Assembly: GCA_014323785.1 (NCBI GenBank)
Contig: JACONJ010000036.1
Coordinates: 10,309-59,190, forward strand
Source: Paracoccaceae bacterium
GTDB lineage: Bacteria > Pseudomonadota > Alphaproteobacteria > Rhodobacterales > Rhodobacteraceae
Direction of reading: 5' to 3'
DNA length: 48,882 nt
Below the pieces are notes generated by a model. That model saw nothing but the letters and a program-made list of their open reading frames with translations, had not been told where the DNA came from and did not search any database. The position numbers were made by a program, and so were the translations under genes. Each line of letters opens with the position of its first letter. The stretch's first letter is position 1. Shown piece after piece: positions 44,006-48,882 of the stretch.

Positions 44006-44826
44006 GGCGATTCCCCCTTGCCCTTTGGATCGGCGTGGCACTTTCAGCACTGTTTCTGATCACCGCGCTGCTCAGCCTTGTCTGGGTGCCGCATGATGTG
44101 ACCCGGCTGGTGATCGCCGGCCGCCTGCAACCGGCCAGCACAACCTTTCCTTTGGGTACCGATCAATTCGGGCGCGATATTCTGTCAATGCTGATGGTGG
44201 GCGCACGCACCTCTATCGCGGTGGCACTTGTCGCCGTGGGAATCGGGATGCTGATCGGCGTACCCTTGGGGCTGGCGGCGGCGGCACTGCGCGGCAGCCT
44301 GCCTGATGAGATCATCATGCGCGGCAATGATCTGATCTTCGCCTTCCCAAGCCTTGTTATCGCCATCCTGATCACCGCCGTGTTCGGCCCTTCGGCGGTG
44401 AATGCGATTCTGGCCATCGGCATCTTCAATATCCCCGTTTTTGCCCGTGTCGCCCGCGGCGGGGCACTTGGCGTGTGGACGCTGGATTACATCCTGGCCG
44501 CGCGCACCGCCGGCAAGGGGCGGGTGCGCATTTCGGCCGAACATATCCTGCCGAATATCGCCAATCTGCTGATCGTACAGGCCACAATCCAATTTTCCCT
44601 TGGTATCCTGGCCGAGGCCGCGCTTAGCTATGTCGGCCTGGGCGCACGGCCCCCCACACCCTCCTGGGGCCGTATGCTGGCCGAAGCACAAACGATGATC
44701 TACACCCACCCGATGCTGGCCCTGCTGCCGGGTGGTGCGATCATGCTGATGGTCCTGGGCCTGAACCTGATGGGCGACGGATTGCGCGACCTGCTTGACC
44801 CAAGGATCAGGCGGGCGCGGCAATGA
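44002..44826 (+). CDS. Peptide-type ABC transporter permease 2 (DppC-like)
   Basis: A 274-residue permease with a periplasmic segment FPLGTDQFGRDILSMLMVGA, the classic DppC entry motif, then membrane helices and the coupling loop LDYILAARTAGKGRVRISAEHILPN (split). The end, PRIRRARQ, is normal. It overlaps both neighbours by ATGA, so all three transporter genes are translationally coupled and probably made in equal amounts. Confidence 0.93.
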   Translation: MRRFPLALWIGVALSALFLITALLSLVWVPHDVTRLVIAGRLQPASTTFPLGTDQFGRDILSMLMVGARTSIAVALVAVGIGMLIGVPLGLAAAALRGSLPDEIIMRGNDLIFAFPSLVIAILITAVFGPSAVNAILAIGIFNIPVFARVARGGALGVWTLDYILAARTAGKGRVRISAEHILPNIANLLIVQATIQFSLGILAEAALSYVGLGARPPTPSWGRMLAEAQTMIYTHPMLALLPGGAIMLMVLGLNLMGDGLRDLLDPRIRRARQ

Positions 44827-46388
44827 TTCATGTTAAAAATTTGTCGCTGTCGATCCACGGTACCCCGATTCTCGATCAGGTCTCTCTGACCATAGCAGAG
44901 GGGCAGATTTTCGGCCTTGTCGGCGAAAGCGGCTCGGGCAAATCCATGACCGCGCTTGCGCTGATGCAGCTTCTGCCCACGGGGGCTGTGGCGACGGGCC
45001 ATGCGCGGCTTGACGGAACCGACCTTTTGGCCCTGCCCGAGGCCGGGATGCGCGCACTCCGCGGGGCCAGCCTGGCGATGATCTTTCAGGAACCCATGAC
45101 CGCGCTGAACCCGGTGCAGCCGATCGGCGTTCAGGTGGCCGAAACCCTGCTGATCCACGGTGCGGCGGACCGGGGCAAGGCACGCAAGATTGCCCGTGAC
45201 TGCCTCCACCGCGTGGGCCTTGGCCATATCGGGACAGAGGTCTACCCCCACGCGTTGTCGGGCGGGCAGCGCCAGCGGGTCTGCATTGCTGCCGCCATCG
45301 CGCTGCGCCCGCGCCTGCTGATCGCCGATGAACCGACGACCGCGCTTGATGTCACCACGCAGGCACAGATTCTCGATCTGCTCAAGGCACTGGTGACCGA
45401 ACAGAACATGGCACTTCTGCTGATCACCCATGACTTGGCCGTGGTTACGGATACGGCCAGCCGGATCGCCGTTATGCACCAAGGGCGGATCGTGGAGCAG
45501 GGCAAAACGACAGATATTCTGCGCCGCCATCGTCACCCCTATACCCGCACGCTGTGCAAGGCATCCGCCCACCGGCCGGAACGGCAAAACCACGCCGCAC
45601 CCGAACCGCTTCTGCAGCTCAGCAAGGTGGTGCGCCTTTATCCGGGCCGCCGTCAGGGCTTTTTTCGCCGGGGTACGCCGCTTCGGGCCGTGGATGGCGT
45701 CAGTTTTGATCTGCATTACGGGGAAAGCCTGGGCCTTGTGGGCGAAAGCGGCTGCGGGAAATCCACGCTTGCCCGCGCGATCCTGGGGCTGGAGCCCATC
45801 CAGGGCGGCCGGATCACCGCCTTTGGCAAACCGGTGTCCCCCCAACTGCCGAACGCGCTACGCGCCCGCATTCAGGTTGTGTTTCAGGATCCCTATGGCA
45901 GCTTCAATCCCCGCTGGCGGGTAGAGCATCTGGTGGCCGAACCCCTTCACCTGATGGCGAACCCGCCTGTGGGGCGGGCGCGACGCGATCACGTGGCCGA
46001 GGCCCTGAAAGCGGTGCACCTGACACCCAAGGATATGGACAAATACCCCCACGAGTTCTCCGGCGGGCAGCGCCAGCGGATCGCCATCGCCCGTGCGCTG
46101 ATGACCCATCCCGATATCATCGTTCTGGATGAGGCCGTCTCGGCACTGGACGTATCGGTGCGAGCGCGGATCCTCGATCTGCTGGCCACCCTGCAAACCC
46201 GGATGAAACTCGGCTATCTGTTCATCAGCCATGATTTGACGGTGGTGCGCGCCATTACCGACCGGGTTCTGGTGATGCAGGCGGGCAGGATCGTGGAACA
46301 TGGCGCAACCCGGGCGGTCTTCTCTTCCCCGCGCCATGCCTGCACCCGGACGCTGCTGCAGGCCGCACCGGGATTAAGGGCGATGTGA
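44823..46388 (+). CDS. Peptide-type ABC transporter ATPase, fused DppD-DppF
   Basis: A 521-residue protein with two complete ABC ATPase domains. Domain 1 has Walker [12 protein letters not shown] (about 34-44), signature [20 protein letters not shown] and Walker [13 protein letters not shown]. Domain 2, from about residue 260, has [30 protein letters not shown] and [12 protein letters not shown]. In domain 2 the usual EP after the Walker B Asp reads EA. Such fusions (YejF/GsiA type) power peptide or glutathione import. It is coupled to the permeases by ATGA. Confidence 0.94.
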   Translation: MIHVKNLSLSIHGTPILDQVSLTIAEGQIFGLVGESGSGKSMTALALMQLLPTGAVATGHARLDGTDLLALPEAGMRALRGASLAMIFQEPMTALNPVQPIGVQVAETLLIHGAADRGKARKIARDCLHRVGLGHIGTEVYPHALSGGQRQRVCIAAAIALRPRLLIADEPTTALDVTTQAQILDLLKALVTEQNMALLLITHDLAVVTDTASRIAVMHQGRIVEQGKTTDILRRHRHPYTRTLCKASAHRPERQNHAAPEPLLQLSKVVRLYPGRRQGFFRRGTPLRAVDGVSFDLHYGESLGLVGESGCGKSTLARAILGLEPIQGGRITAFGKPVSPQLPNALRARIQVVFQDPYGSFNPRWRVEHLVAEPLHLMANPPVGRARRDHVAEALKAVHLTPKDMDKYPHEFSGGQRQRIAIARALMTHPDIIVLDEAVSALDVSVRARILDLLATLQTRMKLGYLFISHDLTVVRAITDRVLVMQAGRIVEHGATRAVFSSPRHACTRTLLQAAPGLRAM

Positions 46389-46474
46389 CACCGCGCCTGT
46401 GCGTGTCGAACAGTGCCGAATTCCCCGGCGGGAACGGCCCGCTGCAAAATACGATTGGAAGGGGGCAAAAAAGG

Positions 46475-47215
46475 ATGCGCTTGCAGGAAAAAACCGCCAT
46501 CGTCACCGGTGCGGGGTCCGGCTTTGGTGCCGGAATCGCCCGCGCCTTTGCGCGGGAAGGGGCGCAGGTGATGCTGGCCGATATTAATGCCCTGGCGGCA
46601 CAGGCCGAAGCGGACCGTATCGGTGGCCTGCCACAGGTGGTGGATGTGGCCGATGCTGCCTCGGTCGCGGCGATGGTGGCGACCGCGATCTCGGCCTGGG
46701 ACCGTATTGACATTCTGGTGAACAATGCGGGCATCACGCATCTGCCTGCCCCCCTCGAGAAGGTGGCCGAGGCCGATTTTGACCGCGTCCTTGCCGTGAA
46801 TGCCAAATCCGTCTACCTGACGGCACGCAAGGTCGTGCCACTGATGAAACAGGTTGGCCGGGGCACGATCCTCAACATCGCCTCCACCGCGGGCGTCTCA
46901 CCCCGGCCTTGGCTGAATTGGTACAACGCTTCCAAGGGCTGGATGATCACGGCGACAAAGGCGATGGCCGTGGAACTTGCACCGCATGGTATCCGGGTCA
47001 ACGCGCTTAACCCCGTGGCGGGTGAAACACCGCTGCTGAAACGTTTTATGGGCACGGATACGCCTGAAAACCGCGCAAAATTCCTGGCAACCATCCCCTT
47101 GGGCCGGTTCTCCACGCCCGAGGATATGGGTAATGCTGCCCTTTATCTCTGCTCGGATGAGGCTGAAATGATCACCGGTGTGGCGATGGAAGTGGATGGC
47201 GGGCGCTGCATATAA
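46475..47215 (+). CDS. Short-chain dehydrogenase/reductase
   Basis: A 246-residue classical SDR. The cofactor motif is TGAGSGFG (11-18), with Asp36 after strand 2 (MLADIN) pointing to NAD rather than NADP. NNAG is at 83-86. The catalytic set is Asn109, Ser137, Tyr150 and Lys154 (NWYNASKGW). It follows the ABC transporter by 87 bases on the same strand and may process what the transporter imports. The substrate is unknown; the sequence resembles the FabG-like sugar/alcohol dehydrogenases. ATG 46475 has GAAGGGGG upstream. Confidence 0.9.
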   Translation: MRLQEKTAIVTGAGSGFGAGIARAFAREGAQVMLADINALAAQAEADRIGGLPQVVDVADAASVAAMVATAISAWDRIDILVNNAGITHLPAPLEKVAEADFDRVLAVNAKSVYLTARKVVPLMKQVGRGTILNIASTAGVSPRPWLNWYNASKGWMITATKAMAVELAPHGIRVNALNPVAGETPLLKRFMGTDTPENRAKFLATIPLGRFSTPEDMGNAALYLCSDEAEMITGVAMEVDGGRCI

Positions 47216-47313
47216 CGGCGGCACAGGCGCGGTGATTTGCGCTTTGACTCTGGGCGGTTATCCTGTTCAACCTTGCGCGGTCGGGGGCCAGCACGAAAGG
47301 CGAAAGCGGGCGC

Positions 47314-48882
47314 ATGGTCAATCATCTGTATTACGGCGACAACCTGCCAGTCCTGCGCGAATCCATCGCGGATGCCAGCGTGGACCTGATCTATCCGGAC
47401 CCGCCGTTCAATTCCAACGTGTCCTACAATGTGCTGTTCAGGGGGCCGGCCGGCACGGACAGCCCCGCGCAGATTGAGGCGTTTGACGACACTTGGCACT
47501 GGGATGATATGGTGTCGGGTCAGGCCCTGATCGAACTGCGGGACAGCCCATATCAGGACGCGGCGCGGATGCTGGACGCCATGATCGGGTTCCTGGGCAA
47601 GAACCGGATGACAGCCTACCTGGCCATGATGGCTGTAAGGCTGGTCGAACTGCACCGGGTGTTGAAGCCGACCGGCAGCCTGTATCTGCACTGTGACCCG
47701 ACGGCCTCGCATTACCTGAAACTGCTGCTGGATGCGGTCTTTGGAGCGCGGAATTTTATCAATGAAATCATTTGGCATTACGATGGGCCTCAAGGCCCAA
47801 GTCGCCGTCGTTTTGGGTCAAAGCACGACGTCATTTTTCGTTATGGCAAAACTGACGCGTATTTTAGTGATCCAAAAGGTATTGCCCCGTTCAAACCCTT
47901 AAGTGAAAAGGAGTTGTGCCGATACAAAAAATTGCCGGATGGGCGTTACTTCTACACCACCCCGCGCGGTAGTTATACGGACCAGAGCATTGAACGTTTA
48001 GCCAGTGAGGATCGTATCGAGTACACAAAGAACGGAAAAGTTCGCGTTCGTCATTTTTTGCCGACAGATTGTTCCGGGACAGTTGGCCGCGCTAAACAGT
48101 TGCCAGATGTATGGACCGACATTGTTTCGCTTGGTCATGCAGGCGGAAACGAGAAACTTGGCTACCCGACGCAGAAGCCCGTTGCCCTGCTGGAACGCAT
48201 CATCGCCGCCTCCTCCAACCCCGGTGATCTGGTGCTGGATCCGTTCTGCGGCTGCGGCACCACCCTTGAAGCCGCCGAAAACCTGGGCCGGAAGTGGTAC
48301 GGCATTGACATCACGTATCTGGCCATCGGCGTGATCGAAACGCGCCTGTTCAACGCATTCGGGGACGAAGCCGGATACACGGTACACGGCGTACCCGCCG
48401 ATATCGACGGGGCGCGCAACTTCTTTGACCGCGATGACCGCACCAAGAAGGAATTTGAAAAATGGGCGGTCAGCCTGCTCAGGGGGTACGCCCAGGCCAG
48501 CGGCAAAAAGGGCGCGGATGGCGGGGTGGACGGCTTCTTTCGCTTCGGGCGCGACCGCGAACATACCGCGATTATCTCGGTCAAGGGGGGCAAGGCACTT
48601 GGTGTTCCGATGATCCGCGAACTTGACGCGGTGGTTTTGGCGCGCAAGGCACAGATTGGCATCTTCCTTACCCTCCATCCCCCAACAAGGCCGATGCGCG
48701 ATTGGGCCGCCCAGGCAGGGACATTCCAGGTGGAAGGGTTCGCCCCTGTCCCGCGCCTTCAAATCGTCACGATTGAAGATGCGATGGAACGGGGCGTACG
48801 CGCCGTGGACACGCCCCTGCGTCATGGCAGCGAGCTTGGGAAAGCCGTGCGCGAGGACGACACAACCGCACAAAACAGGATG
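47314..48882 (+). CDS. DNA methyltransferase fused to a nuclease-like domain, partial
   Basis: The frame is open from ATG 47314 to the window edge (523 codons seen, C-terminus missing). The order is that of beta-class N4/N6 amino methyltransferases: catalytic DLIYPDPPFNSN (DPPF at 29-32), then the target-recognition region, then SAM motif VLDPFCGCGTTLEAA (Asp309). After about residue 385 it continues into EFEKWAVSLLRGYAQASGKK and GADGGVDGFFRFG (Asp402, Asp406), then AIISVKGGKALG (Lys424), a pattern like Mrr/PD-(D/E)XK endonucleases. The recognition region (about residues 150-290, bases 47760-48180) is much AT-richer than either flank. It is probably a self-contained modification-restriction enzyme; the sequence specificity is unknown. 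Confidence 0.85.
   Translation, partial: MVNHLYYGDNLPVLRESIADASVDLIYPDPPFNSNVSYNVLFRGPAGTDSPAQIEAFDDTWHWDDMVSGQALIELRDSPYQDAARMLDAMIGFLGKNRMTAYLAMMAVRLVELHRVLKPTGSLYLHCDPTASHYLKLLLDAVFGARNFINEIIWHYDGPQGPSRRRFGSKHDVIFRYGKTDAYFSDPKGIAPFKPLSEKELCRYKKLPDGRYFYTTPRGSYTDQSIERLASEDRIEYTKNGKVRVRHFLPTDCSGTVGRAKQLPDVWTDIVSLGHAGGNEKLGYPTQKPVALLERIIAASSNPGDLVLDPFCGCGTTLEAAENLGRKWYGIDITYLAIGVIETRLFNAFGDEAGYTVHGVPADIDGARNFFDRDDRTKKEFEKWAVSLLRGYAQASGKKGADGGVDGFFRFGRDREHTAIISVKGGKALGVPMIRELDAVVLARKAQIGIFLTLHPPTRPMRDWAAQAGTFQVEGFAPVPRLQIVTIEDAMERGVRAVDTPLRHGSELGKAVREDDTTAQNRM

Noticed and set aside
1-48882. CRISPR arrays, transposases, integrases, rRNA or replication origin
   Set aside because: Looked for regularly spaced repeats, DDE or integrase motifs and conserved RNA sequences and saw none.

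Overview
The window looks like chromosomal DNA of a marine-type alphaproteobacterium of the Rhodobacteraceae (Roseobacter or Rhodobacter relatives). The signs are high GC, a tsaE-amgK-murU-addB-addA-trxA block, small families typical of that group (DUF2125, DUF6324, DUF6476), MipZ instead of MinCDE, RpoH with its RpoH box, and a tRNA-His without G-1. No transposase, integrase, CRISPR array or replication origin was seen. Taxonomy and functions are inferred from protein motifs recognised by eye; no database search was run.

Layout. 1-2.8 kb: DUF2125 protein, a crotonase-fold protein and an orphan HicB-like small gene. 2.8-5.4 kb: a poorly coding stretch with a frameshifted small RTX protein and an orphan TRAP solute-binding protein. 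5.5-14 kb: YqaA-like protein, DsbB, GyrA, a small unknown protein, TrmFO, a methyltransferase, GluQ-RS, HisI and an IscU/NifU-like scaffold. 14.1-16 kb: a sulfotransferase and a Sco1 copper chaperone. 16.3-25.3 kb: TsaE, AmgK, MurU, AddB, AddA (nearly all translationally coupled), then thioredoxin. 25.3-27.5 kb: two surface-glycan enzymes. 27.6-29.1 kb: an ammonium transporter preceded by the wreck of glnK. 29.4-33.8 kb: a class A penicillin-binding protein, a HAD phosphatase and a manganese pyrophosphatase. 33.9-35.5 kb: a second decayed RTX fragment, a cluster of three tiny unknown ORFs and a gene-poor stretch. 35.5-38.3 kb: DUF6324, tRNA-His, DUF6476, an RluA-type pseudouridine synthase and RpoH. 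38.5-41.9 kb: an AT-richer island with a sulfotransferase, a glycosyltransferase coupled to an unknown protein, and a small membrane protein. 42-47.2 kb: MipZ, then a peptide-type ABC transporter (two permeases and a fused double ATPase) and an SDR dehydrogenase. 47.3 kb to the end: a DNA methyltransferase fused to a nuclease-like domain, cut by the window edge.

Together, the conserved part is housekeeping: DNA topology and double-strand break repair, tRNA modification, cell-wall synthesis and recycling, redox folding, heat shock and division-site placement. Between these blocks sit small accessory patches that share one theme, sugar transfer and sulfation (14.1, 25.3-27.5 and 38.5-41.4 kb). 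This suggests a dispersed surface-glycan decoration toolkit. The accessory patches also hold nearly all visible gene decay: both RTX genes, glnK and probably one tiny ORF.

No clearly new defence or mobile system stands out. The best leads are the glycosyltransferase/unknown-protein pair at 39.4-41.4 kb, the methyltransferase-nuclease fusion with an AT-rich specificity region, the paired decayed RTX genes, the truncated glnK beside an intact amt, and the tiny-ORF cluster at 34.2-34.8 kb.
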